Shown: positions 54,398 through 62,867, counted from the first letter of the stretch. The stretch is 64,000 bases of DNA from Bacteroidales bacterium (GCA_016707785.1 JADJGZ010000014.1:62001-126000), one strand, 5' to 3'. The notes: generated by a model not told the origin, from the letters alone. Program-made: numbers and translations.

Positions 54398-55924
54398 TTA
54401 CTTGGTATTGTGTAAATTTTTCTTTTTTTGGTAAAATACATGAGCAGCAGCTGTGGAGTTATTGTCAACAATTGCCATATCTGATCCATCAACGATTCCG
54501 TCACCGGTTGCATCTTCCGGCACGTAACCGGTCACTGCAGCTGTACTTGAGTTATCAACAACTGCCATATCGGAGCCATCCACAATTCTGTCCTGTGTAA
54601 TGTCGGCTCCATATATCGCCCAATAGCCACCTGCCATGAGTTTCATGTTGTTCCCGTAAGCTTTGGCAGCAGCATCAGTAAAATTGTAAGTGATTGCCCC
54701 CCCTGAAACTGTTAACGGAACGGCAGATGTAGTTTCAAGACTGTTCCGATGTTTCACGGTAACATAATAGGATCCACTGAGGAAACCCGGAAAGGTTGCC
54801 GATAGGGCACCTGAAGTACTCAGGTTAACATTTGGGATGGAATAGGCAATAGTAGCATAGGATGCTGCATTGTGAAGTTCAATTGTAACCCTGTCAGCTG
54901 TAGTGCCTGGAAATTGGTCGCCACTGGCATTCTGAGCTTTCCGCATCACTCCGCCACTATTATATAATCCTTCAAGTAACAAAGTGAGTGAAGCATTATT
55001 ATTGGGGAGCACCTGGTAGCCTGTAAAGGTTCCAAAAGTTGAAACGGCATTTGCGGTTAAGAGGTCGGATGCAGTATTAGTGATACTAAAATAATCAACC
55101 AAACCAGGGTTTACTCTTACGCAATAAATAGAACTTTCGGTGCCAACCACATCAGCAGGAACATATTTGAAACTTGCATTGCAGTTAAAACCGGTTATTC
55201 CACTTTGAGTTACATCCCAGTAGCGGTTTAAGTAACTACCACCGGGTGTTCCGGGATAAACAGCATTGGTTAGTTTTACCCCGGCGTAGCAATTGGCAGG
55301 GAAAGTGCCTGCGATAAAATTGAGAGTAACAGGCGAGTATTCAGCTGTTCCGGTATTATCGCCAACAGGAAAGACAAAGCTGCCTGGACCGGTATAAAGT
55401 TTTCGTAATTCTCCGGTACCGGTCGCAACTACCATTGCAGCTGATGAAGGAGCTCCGCCAATTGCAGCTGTTGTACCCAGGGTTAGATTATTGGCACCCA
55501 GGATAACCTGTCCAGAGGTTAAGGTAAGAGTTCCATTAATCCTGTTTTCTCCACCATTGGTCAGACCCGTTGGATTATTGAGTGTAAGGTTCTGGATTAC
55601 ATTGCTGCCATTAAGCGCCTGGTTTACGGATCCTGAAAAGAGAAGGGTTCCGGAACCTACTGCATTAGCAGAAGCATTTTCGTTAACAAGATTTTTCTTC
55701 AAAACAACTGTACCGGCATTATCAAGGACGCCACCACTTTTAATTGTGAGGCTTTCCATTGATACTATAATTGTTCCCGAAACTACTTTCATGGTGGTTC
55801 CAGAAGAGATGATGTTTTCAGCATACATCACCGGTGAGCTGAATATAAGGAATAGAAATGTGACGAAAAACGTGAGAACTAACAACCTTGGCTGTTTGTT
55901 GTATTGCGTAACAGTGGTTTTCAT
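54398..55924 (-). CDS. Secreted protein A' with dockerin-like module, recent duplicate of A with altered C-terminus
   Basis: 508 residues; nearly identical to A (47462) from about residue 45 to the last calcium loop, while signal peptides differ (MKTTVTQYNKQPRLLVLTFF...MYAEN here). One G is missing near 54438 (AAAATACATG versus AAAATAGCATG in copy A). The conserved ending A-I-L-P is therefore replaced by a frameshifted tail, VFYQKKKNLHNTK. If the terminal basic-Pro/Leu-Pro is part of a sorting signal, A' may be impaired. It has the shared module with the same altered first loop (DITQDRIVDGSD). An AAACCAAAAACCCAA leader precedes it. Last gene of operon copy 2. Confidence 0.92.
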   Translation of the reverse strand: MKTTVTQYNKQPRLLVLTFFVTFLFLIFSSPVMYAENIISSGTTMKVVSGTIIVSMESLTIKSGGVLDNAGTVVLKKNLVNENASANAVGSGTLLFSGSVNQALNGSNVIQNLTLNNPTGLTNGGENRINGTLTLTSGQVILGANNLTLGTTAAIGGAPSSAAMVVATGTGELRKLYTGPGSFVFPVGDNTGTAEYSPVTLNFIAGTFPANCYAGVKLTNAVYPGTPGGSYLNRYWDVTQSGITGFNCNASFKYVPADVVGTESSIYCVRVNPGLVDYFSITNTASDLLTANAVSTFGTFTGYQVLPNNNASLTLLLEGLYNSGGVMRKAQNASGDQFPGTTADRVTIELHNAASYATIAYSIPNVNLSTSGALSATFPGFLSGSYYVTVKHRNSLETTSAVPLTVSGGAITYNFTDAAAKAYGNNMKLMAGGYWAIYGADITQDRIVDGSDMAVVDNSSTAAVTGYVPEDATGDGIVDGSDMAIVDNNSTAAAHVFYQKKKNLHNTK

Positions 55925-55939
55925 AACTGCAGGTATTAG

Positions 55940-55955
55940 TTGGGTTTTTGGTTTT
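55940..55955 (-). promoter_or_regulatory. AAAACCAAAAACCCAA leader motif
   Basis: On the minus strand AAAACCAAAAACCCAA ends 15 nt upstream of the ATG at 55924. It is internal to the operon, and the paralogue A (48961) lacks it. Confidence 0.5.
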
Positions 55956-56045
55956 CAGCTGAAGAAATAAATGTTATATATGAATAATGTACAAAAATAA
56001 CATTTTTCCAGCAATTAAATTCATTCGTTAATTTATAAGCAAGAA

Positions 56046-58625
56046 TTAATCCTGCTGTTGATTCTCCAGGGATGAAATGGAACCCATGTAGCGACCCATC
56101 ATCGGCGGAGCAACAGCGTCGCATGGACCGAGTCTGGCGTTGAAAAGGTTGCCTTCCTGTGCATGAAAACCAGTTGTTAGGGTGATGCTGTTTCCTGCTT
56201 TATAGTTAACGTCAGTACCTAACCCACCTGTAATTACCCTGGAAGAGGTTATAGTGCTACTTGCTTCATAACTCTGCACACCGGTATAGTTTGGGTTGGA
56301 AGGGTCATTGCCTGTGGTTAGCCCATAACTGGTCGGACAGGCCGAATAAAGTCCTGATGACCAGAGTCCCCTGCCAAAAGTACCAGCCCGGATAAGTCCG
56401 ACAGTTTCGTTGATTTCAAGATCAAAAACCGGTACATTCGGCAGACCATTCTGGAAGAGAATCCAGTCGCCAATAGTGTTATTCCTGTAATAGACTCCCA
56501 GGTCAGTTCCAATGTAGAGCGCATCATCAGGTGCTCCATCAGTGTCCTGATAGGCAATACAATTCATGATAATATTGGGCAGAGAACCGGAGATATTTGT
56601 CCAGGTTGCACCACCATCCGCGGATCGGTATACCTTTTGTCCGGCAACATAGTTTCCAACGGTAACAAATACATCCAGGCTATTATCCGGGTTAACGACA
56701 ATCCCGGTAATGGAATTGCCCCCGAGACCTGCTGAAATGCTTGTCCAGGTACCGGCTGCATCATCTGAACGCCAGATTGAAGCTGAAGAAGCTGCATAGA
56801 TCCTGCTGGTATTACTGGTTCCCATCGCCATAGCACTGCTTCCTGATATACCTGTATTGGTCCAGCTTGATCCTCCGTTCGTGCTCTTATAAACGTCAGT
56901 GTAACCCGCATAAATCGTATTTGCATTGGATGGGCTCATGATATAAGGTGTAACCCATGTTCCTGTGGAACCTGCAGGCTGTATTCCTGACCATGTAGCG
57001 CCAGCATCTGTTGATTTTATGAGGATGCCGTTTTGCCTGGAATAATACATGATATTGGAATTGCTATGATCAATCATTGCATCCATGCCATCCGCACCTT
57101 GAATATGGGTATAGGTGGTTGTGCCGGTCCATTTATTGGATCCATTGTCCTGAGTACCTCCAACAAGCAGGTTGGAGTTTGTTTCAATCCCTGCAATCCT
57201 GTACCATTGGGTAATAGCAATCCCTGGTGTTAGGTCGGTCCAGGTAGATCCAAAGTTGGTTGAACGGAAAACTCCGCCATCGCTCACACAATAAAGATAA
57301 TTGTTAACAGGATTGATTTCAAGTCCATGAATATCGGCATGGGTATAACCAATGGTGTTACCCCTGGTATCCCACCATGATGTTATTGTCCAGTTTGCGC
57401 CACCGTCAGTTGAGGCCCAGGTGTTTATCCCGCCTACAATCACATCCAGTGCATCGGTAGTGGAAACGGCCATAGCCAGGTCGTAGGTGGTCTGGTGATC
57501 AGAATCGTTCCCTGTTGAAGAATAACCGAGGAGGTTAGGTGTTGTTGCCCGAACTGAAAAGCTGGCACCACTATTGGTAGAGCGGTATACTCCTTTGAAA
57601 GCTCCCACCGCTGTAGTAGGGCCTCCGAAAAGGTACACATAGGAGGAGTTAGCCGGAGTAACAGCGATTGAAATCCTGGAGCAACCACTGGGCATACCGG
57701 AAGTGATCTGTGTCCAGGTTCCGCCGGTATCTGTTGAACGATAGAAGGTTGATGTACCTGAAACATATACATAAGTGGGATCGCCTGGTTTAAATTCGAT
57801 GTCACGGTACGAACCACTGAGCACCTCGGTCCATGTTGTGCCGCTGTTTGTGGTCTTAAAAACCCCGATATTGGTTACGGCAAAAAGGATTGAGCTGTTG
57901 GTCGGATGCATAATGAGTTTGTATCCTCTCACATTTTCTGAAACAGTCCAGCTAAGTCCTGAACTATACCAGGTCTGACCTCCGTTAATGGTCTTAAGGA
58001 CACCGATAGAATAGGTATCACCACCATCACCATCACCGGTTAGGAGGTACATGATGTCAGTATTGCCGGGATTGATGGCAATACCGGAAACGCCAAGCCT
58101 TGGCATCCCATCGGTTAACGGGGTCCAGGAGGTACCCCCGGTGGTTGTTTTCCATAGTCCGCCTGAAGGTGTTCCAACATAGAAAATGCTGCCATTGGAA
58201 GGGTGGAACTCAATGCAGTTGACTCTTCCAACTCCGGGATTCCATCCGGCAAGATTGGTGTAATTGGTAGGACCCAGGGATTCCCAATAGCCAGAAGTGA
58301 CCAGCGGACTGTCGTTATCGGAGTTGTTAAGGCTTTCCTGGATTTCATTGTAAGCATCCAGGCTCCTGGCTTCGATGTTGGTGATTTTACCATCAGGGGT
58401 CAGACGGGTTTGATTAAAATACTCCCATCGTTTCCATTGTTTATAACCGGTACCCTGGCCTTTGTCGCGGGTAGCGTAGTATTCTTCCACGGTGTTCTGA
58501 ATAGTGGCAAAGTCCTTTGTCGGAGGATCCAGCCACATATCAGAAGGGGCAAAACCCTGTCCGTAAACAAGGCTGCCGACAATCACCGTAAAAAGCGTGA
58601 TTATTTGTCGTATATATTGTCTCAT
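56046..58625 (-). CDS. Secreted BNR/VPS10-like propeller protein B'
   Basis: 859 residues, full-length paralogue of B (49082). Signal peptide MRQYIRQIITLFTVIVGSLVYGQ, the 'GYKQWKRWEYFNQTR' N-terminal region, at least ten Asp-box-like repeats ('TINGGQTW', 'STDTGGTW', 'STDAGATW', 'SADGGATW') and the coathanger-like C-terminus (YEASSTITSSRVITGG, YKAGNSITLTTGFHA). Ends with 'SSLENQQQD'. No catalytic residues can be assigned. Similarity with B extends over the full length with many scattered substitutions, unlike the near identity of A and A'. Third gene of operon copy 2 (50 nt after C'). Confidence 0.92.
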   Translation of the reverse strand: MRQYIRQIITLFTVIVGSLVYGQGFAPSDMWLDPPTKDFATIQNTVEEYYATRDKGQGTGYKQWKRWEYFNQTRLTPDGKITNIEARSLDAYNEIQESLNNSDNDSPLVTSGYWESLGPTNYTNLAGWNPGVGRVNCIEFHPSNGSIFYVGTPSGGLWKTTTGGTSWTPLTDGMPRLGVSGIAINPGNTDIMYLLTGDGDGGDTYSIGVLKTINGGQTWYSSGLSWTVSENVRGYKLIMHPTNSSILFAVTNIGVFKTTNSGTTWTEVLSGSYRDIEFKPGDPTYVYVSGTSTFYRSTDTGGTWTQITSGMPSGCSRISIAVTPANSSYVYLFGGPTTAVGAFKGVYRSTNSGASFSVRATTPNLLGYSSTGNDSDHQTTYDLAMAVSTTDALDVIVGGINTWASTDGGANWTITSWWDTRGNTIGYTHADIHGLEINPVNNYLYCVSDGGVFRSTNFGSTWTDLTPGIAITQWYRIAGIETNSNLLVGGTQDNGSNKWTGTTTYTHIQGADGMDAMIDHSNSNIMYYSRQNGILIKSTDAGATWSGIQPAGSTGTWVTPYIMSPSNANTIYAGYTDVYKSTNGGSSWTNTGISGSSAMAMGTSNTSRIYAASSASIWRSDDAAGTWTSISAGLGGNSITGIVVNPDNSLDVFVTVGNYVAGQKVYRSADGGATWTNISGSLPNIIMNCIAYQDTDGAPDDALYIGTDLGVYYRNNTIGDWILFQNGLPNVPVFDLEINETVGLIRAGTFGRGLWSSGLYSACPTSYGLTTGNDPSNPNYTGVQSYEASSTITSSRVITGGLGTDVNYKAGNSITLTTGFHAQEGNLFNARLGPCDAVAPPMMGRYMGSISSLENQQQD

Positions 58626-58675
58626 AACTAAAAGTCTAAAGTTTAGTACTATCTGTTGAACAACAAGCCTGATGA

Positions 58676-59239
58676 TTATTTCCCGGGCGAAGTGCCTTTG
58701 GGTTGATCATTCGGACCGCTGATCTCACGATAATTTACCACTTTACCTTTTTCGGGAGAGGCTGGCTGATCATTTGATCCGTTTACTTTCCTGAAATCGG
58801 TAACTGTCTTGGGCTTCTGCCCTTCTGGTTGTTCCTGCACTGCAGGACTTTGAGAAGTTTTGGCAGAGGAGCTGGCAGCCTGGCCTTGTTTTGCAAGGGC
58901 TGCTCTTTCCTGTTCTTCCTTCAGTGGGTTTTCCACCAGTCCTGCTGTTGGTTTAGCATTGGAACTGCCACAAAACTTCTCAGGGTCTACCCCAAAATCA
59001 GCTGAGCGGGAATCCTGCTTAATAACAGGTTTTGAAGGATTATTTTCGCCGGCGTGCAGGAGCATCTCCTTCTGTTCCGGTGTCATTTTAGGATCGAAAG
59101 GATCTCCAGGCAGGAATACTGGATCCTGCTGGACAGAAACAGCTGGTTTTTGCTGCTGTTTCCCGGAATCCTGGGCTCGGACTGCAAGTATGCTGCAAGC
59201 CAGCAGGATCGTTATCATGAATAATATTCTTGATTTCAT
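58676..59239 (-). CDS. Secreted or periplasmic protein C', paralogue of C
   Basis: 187 residues. Signal peptide MKSRILFMITILLACSILAVRAQ, then a hydrophilic, low-complexity protein. Only short blocks are shared with C (51705): DPKMTPEQKEML, NNPSKP, SNAKP, DFRKVNGSNDQP, 'YREISGPNDQPKG' and the PGK end. The spacing of these blocks is conserved while linkers differ, which fits a mostly disordered protein with short binding motifs. A cysteine (FCGSS) is unique to this copy. Operon position second, 31 nt after D'. Function unknown. Confidence 0.85.
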   Translation of the reverse strand: MKSRILFMITILLACSILAVRAQDSGKQQQKPAVSVQQDPVFLPGDPFDPKMTPEQKEMLLHAGENNPSKPVIKQDSRSADFGVDPEKFCGSSNAKPTAGLVENPLKEEQERAALAKQGQAASSSAKTSQSPAVQEQPEGQKPKTVTDFRKVNGSNDQPASPEKGKVVNYREISGPNDQPKGTSPGK

Positions 59240-59270
59240 TTCAGAGGAAATTTAGGGAAACATGAATGTT

Positions 59271-59894
59271 TTACCGCTTAATCGAATGCTTGTTAGCTTC
59301 ATTTTCAGCTTTCAAGGCTTTAACTTCCTGCTGAAGGTCTATAATCAGCTTGTTTTGGTCGATCAGGTGCAGGGTGAGTTCCTCGACCTTTTCAACCAGC
59401 CTGGTTTGCATTTCACCGAGGCTGATACCGTTTTTCTCGACTTCCCTCGCTGAAGGGATACCGGGTAGATGTTTGTTGATTTTGATGCTGTTTTCAAGTT
59501 CGGGAAGGCTCATCAGCTCGTAGTTTTCGGAGAAAACGTAATCTGGCCAGCTGGAAGTAGCCTGCACCAGCACTTCCGTGCATGCAATTTTGCCATTTAC
59601 TGACAAGGCATAACCTGTAGCCTGGGTAGAAGTTCCGACCCTGAGGTCGCTGCTGACAACAACATCCCCGGAAAAGTAACCGGCGTAATTATTATCGCCA
59701 CCGGCAGCAAAACCATAAACTCCGTAAGCTGTTCCACCAGTACCTGAATATCCGTAACCGTAAACCCCTGCTATTGAGCCTGAATAGCCTGCACCATCTG
59801 CAAATCCATATACCCCGCGATAACCACCACTGCCATAAACACCGATGCCATAACCGGGCTGAGGCCGGGAATATGCATCAATAGCACGAGTGTC
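59271..59894 (-). CDS. Fibre-like protein D', C-terminal part after a frameshift
   Basis: The frame is open from 59894 (DTRAIDAYSRPQPGYGIGVYG) to the stop at 59271. It matches the C-terminal half of D: Gly/Tyr repeats (GVYGFADGAGYSGS, YAGYFSGD), SVNGKIACTEVLVQ, 'WPDYVFSENYELMSLPELE' and the coiled coil (LVEKVEELTLHLIDQNKLI). It has no start codon of its own and is the continuation of 59893-60714. Confidence 0.85.
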   Translation of the reverse strand, partial: DTRAIDAYSRPQPGYGIGVYGSGGYRGVYGFADGAGYSGSIAGVYGYGYSGTGGTAYGVYGFAAGGDNNYAGYFSGDVVVSSDLRVGTSTQATGYALSVNGKIACTEVLVQATSSWPDYVFSENYELMSLPELENSIKINKHLPGIPSAREVEKNGISLGEMQTRLVEKVEELTLHLIDQNKLIIDLQQEVKALKAENEANKHSIKR

Positions 59895-60714
59895 ATGAAG
59901 AGCGGGTATGTGTGACCTGGGATGTCAGCACATTCGCTGTTGAGTCTGCACCGCCGGTACCACCATTATGTCCCTGGATAAGCATTCTACCCCGCATTTG
60001 GGCTGCATAATTTATCAGTGCTCCTTTTGATTCAGCAAAAAGAGCATAATTTGTTGCAGTAGTTGATACACCGTCTGACACGAACAAGCCTGCATAATTT
60101 TCTGTGTTGTCATCGTTATTCCAGCCATACACGGCAGTTCCATTGCCTCCTGCATTGGGTTTTATTCCCAATACCCCTGCATTCACAACATCAACAGGTG
60201 CACCAAGAGACATTGGCTCCAACACACCAAGCATACCGGTGGCATAAACGAAAGCGCTTTCATCATTCCCCCTGACAGCAGCTTTTCCACTAACATAATT
60301 TGTAACATTCAAGCCATAGTTATCCGGATTTGTCAGGCCTATACCTACCCTACCGGCATTGAAGTAAATATCAGCGCCACTCGGTTGCCAGTAATCGTTT
60401 GAAGAACTTCCTATTTTTTGCCAGGCGGCACCATCATAATAGTAGAAGCCGGCTACTCCGTCAGTTTGGTAAATGATTAAACCGGCAACGGGAGAAGCAG
60501 GACGCTGAGCAAACGTCATACGTGGTGCAAGGATCCCTTTCCCGGTTGCTTTAACATCCAGCATAGCTGATCCATTGGGTGCAGTTCCATCTGTATTGAT
60601 AGCCATCTGTGCAGTAACTCTGATACCGCTGGCCATCAAAAAAAACACAAGAACCATCCACTTAATATCTATGGATAAAAGGTTCTTTTGTGAGAGAGGT
60701 AAAGAATATCTCAT
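59893..60714 (-). CDS. Fibre-like protein D', N-terminal part, ended early by a frameshift
   Basis: 273 residues, paralogue of the D N-terminus: signal/TM segment (WMVLVFFLMASGIRVTAQ), 'MAINTDGTAPNGSAMLDV, GKGILAPRMTFAQRP', YGWNNDDNTENYAG and 'SQVTHTR'. It then stops at 59893 because one extra nucleotide lies in 59895-59901 (CGCTCTTCAT before GACACT). Removing one base restores HTR-x-x-DTRA as in D (HTRTIDTRA) and D'' (RHSQPSDSRA). Either a real inactivation of the duplicate or a base-calling error. Head of operon copy 2. The GTTGGG-type leader lies 4 nt upstream. Confidence 0.85.
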   Translation of the reverse strand: MRYSLPLSQKNLLSIDIKWMVLVFFLMASGIRVTAQMAINTDGTAPNGSAMLDVKATGKGILAPRMTFAQRPASPVAGLIIYQTDGVAGFYYYDGAAWQKIGSSSNDYWQPSGADIYFNAGRVGIGLTNPDNYGLNVTNYVSGKAAVRGNDESAFVYATGMLGVLEPMSLGAPVDVVNAGVLGIKPNAGGNGTAVYGWNNDDNTENYAGLFVSDGVSTTATNYALFAESKGALINYAAQMRGRMLIQGHNGGTGGADSTANVLTSQVTHTRSS

Positions 60715-60717
60715 GAG

Positions 60718-60732
60718 GGTTGGGTTTTGGGT
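60718..60732 (-). promoter_or_regulatory. ACCCAAAACCCAACC leader motif
   Basis: On the minus strand ACCCAAAACCCAACC ends 3 nt before the ATG at 60714. It belongs to the same leader family as at 9573 and 17398. Confidence 0.55.
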
Positions 60733-61086
60733 AAATGTTAGATTTTGAATGTGTGAAAATAAGTTAGAAATCCGGAGTTAGTGAAAACTTCTGCAGTAAA
60801 ATGAATAGAATTATGAAATTTAGACAGCATCGGAAGGCTAATATATTGAATATTACATATATAACTAAGTATATGTATATAAAGATTCTAAATAGTATAT
60901 TTAAACTACAGAATAACAGGGAGTTGAATGCACTTATGTGTAATTAGGATATAATTCAGACTGACAAGGTTAGGTAAAAACAGTGAAATTTGAATGAGAC
61001 CTGCCGGGAGGATTAACCGTTCGTGAATTGACAGATCGCAAACCTATTCTGTTAGGGTATAATTCTATCTGATGCTTAGAACTTTA
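60733..61086. other. AT-rich spacer upstream of D'
   Basis: About 350 bp without a gene. It includes ACTATTTAGAATCTT on the minus strand (60882-60896), a near match of which also lies about 180 nt upstream of D'' (62674-62687). Presumed promoter region of operon copy 2. Confidence 0.5.
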
Positions 61087-62499
61087 TTATTTCAGCGATG
61101 ATTGATTATCGTTTACCATACTTTGCAGCAGTAATTCAAGTTCCCTGATGCGTAAATTTTGCATGCTGATGGCTGATGTAAGGGCTTCAATTCTTTTCAC
61201 AAGAGCTTCATTAAGATCGAGGATACTCAAGTTAATATCATCTGTATTGTCCGGAGAAATTTCTTTGTTGACAAATTCCGGCTTGTTTATGGTTTGGTTA
61301 TCTGGTCGCTCATAGTCATTTATTCTTTTAAGCAAAGGATAAGCATCTGCGAGGATCAGATCATATCCATAGATTTTCCCTTGTACCATAAGTGCCGGGG
61401 TTTGAGTATTCTGGGTATTAACTTTCAAACCATTGGCGATAAAGCATTCACCATCAAAATATCCGGCCCAGTTTACATTTCCTCCTGTTGCCGAACCATA
61501 AACTCCTACAGCAGTTCCATCCAATCCTGAGGTTGAGAGCCCTTGTACTCCATAAACCCATCCACTATAACCAGCACCATTAGCTTCTCCATAAATGCCT
61601 TTCCAACCTCCGGATCCTTTGATTCCCACGCCGTAGCCGGGTTTGGGCAATGATATTCCTTCGATAGCCCTGGAGTCGGAAGGTTGACTATGGCGCACCT
61701 GGACTGATAATAAAGTGCTAAGGGAGTCAGCTGAAGCTGAGTTACCGTTGTTGCCTTCGATCAGGACTCTTCCTTTAAATTGTCCGGCATAATTGATCGC
61801 AGCGCCCCTTGCTTCTGCATAAAGTGCATAGTTATTATTGACACTGGCACCATCGGTGATGAAGATCCCTGAATAGTTGGATGCATTGTCATCATTATTC
61901 CATCCGTAGATAGCAGCTCCATTATTTCCTGCATTAGGTTTAATGCCCAGAACACCAACATTCATCACACTGAATGGAACACCCATAAGCACAGGGCCTA
62001 ATGCTCCCAACATTCCTGATGCAAATATATTGGGTGCAATCTCGACATTTCCCTTTACTGCAGCCTTGCCATTCAAGTAGTTTGTTACTTTCAACCCATT
62101 ATTTTCAGAAGTGGTCGACCCAATGGAAACCCTGCCGCTACTGAAATATATATCCTGGCCTGTCGGCAGCCAATAATCAGCAAGGGCAGATCCAAAACGT
62201 TGCCAAATAAGACCATCAAAAAAGTAGTATCCCGGATTTGATCCATCTGTCTGGTATATCATGAGACCGGTTGCAGGATTTACAGGCCTGTTTGCGAATG
62301 TCACCCTTGGTGGCAGAAAGCCCAGGTTGGAGGCTTTAATATCCAGCATTGCAGAAATATGTGGAGTAGTTCCATCGGAATTGATTGCAACCTGGGCATT
62401 TACCAGGGTTGTCAGTGTCAGGAATATGACTGTCAGAAGAATCCGTGTAAGGATAATGACCTTGTTATTACCTATTAAGGAAAGAGAAATAGAGTGCAT
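61087..62499 (-). CDS. Fibre-like protein D'', third paralogue with a different C-terminus
   Basis: 470 residues. Signal/TM segment (ILTRILLTVIFLTLTTLVNAQ), then 'VAINSDGTTPHISAMLDI', LGFLPPRVTFANRP, the shared middle (VGVLGIKPNAGNNGAAIYGWN, GVYGSATGGNVNWAGYF) and a KIYGYDLILADAYPLLKRI end. The 'WPDYVF...SLPELE' part of D and D' is replaced here. The C-terminal helix (LNEALVKRIEALTSAISMQN) is again coiled-coil-like. The gene stands alone upstream of D' (372 nt) without C, B or A partners. Start at 62499 gives the best N-terminus; a later methionine start is not excluded. Confidence 0.88.
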   Translation of the reverse strand: MHSISLSLIGNNKVIILTRILLTVIFLTLTTLVNAQVAINSDGTTPHISAMLDIKASNLGFLPPRVTFANRPVNPATGLMIYQTDGSNPGYYFFDGLIWQRFGSALADYWLPTGQDIYFSSGRVSIGSTTSENNGLKVTNYLNGKAAVKGNVEIAPNIFASGMLGALGPVLMGVPFSVMNVGVLGIKPNAGNNGAAIYGWNNDDNASNYSGIFITDGASVNNNYALYAEARGAAINYAGQFKGRVLIEGNNGNSASADSLSTLLSVQVRHSQPSDSRAIEGISLPKPGYGVGIKGSGGWKGIYGEANGAGYSGWVYGVQGLSTSGLDGTAVGVYGSATGGNVNWAGYFDGECFIANGLKVNTQNTQTPALMVQGKIYGYDLILADAYPLLKRINDYERPDNQTINKPEFVNKEISPDNTDDINLSILDLNEALVKRIEALTSAISMQNLRIRELELLLQSMVNDNQSSLK

Positions 62500-62867
62500 G
62501 GCAGTATATGTATTAGTGATGGATGAAGAAAATCCTATACTAGGTTAAAATTACGAAATATATTATGCTTTTTTGTAATTAATATGTTAATAAAGAGGTT
62601 GTTACCTTCAATTTAGAATTGTAGAATGCATAATGAATTGATTTTATACGTTCTAAGAAGTTGTTATTTGAAAGAATTCTAAATAGTGCTTTTACAGGAT
62701 GATGGATAAACTATATATAAAACTAAGTGAAAGGGATGTAATTTATGCTTAGTACCTAAATCAAAAGGGAGTTTCTTTGAAAGTCACTTGATTCATGGCA
62801 TGGAGAATGGAATATAACTTACATAATAACAATGTGTTATAAGTCATTTTCTCTTTTCATGGCTGAC
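62500..62867. other. AT-rich spacer between D'' and the YciB-Nudix gene
   Basis: About 370 bp. It contains ATTCTAAATAGT (62676-62687) and CTATATATAAAACTAAGT (62711-62728), both resembling words in the spacer upstream of D'. An open frame at 62832-63116 is antisense to the Nudix gene and rejected. Confidence 0.5.

Larger units (their letters stand above)
54398..60714 (-). repeat. Tandemly duplicated four-gene operon, copy 2 (D'-C'-B'-A')
   Basis: Transcription order D' (59271-60714, frameshifted), C' (58676-59239), B' (56046-58625), A' (54398-55924). Gene order, strand and intergenic distances match copy 1. Divergence is uneven: A/A' nearly identical, B/B' and D/D' clearly similar, C/C' recognisable only by blocks. 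Confidence 0.9.
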
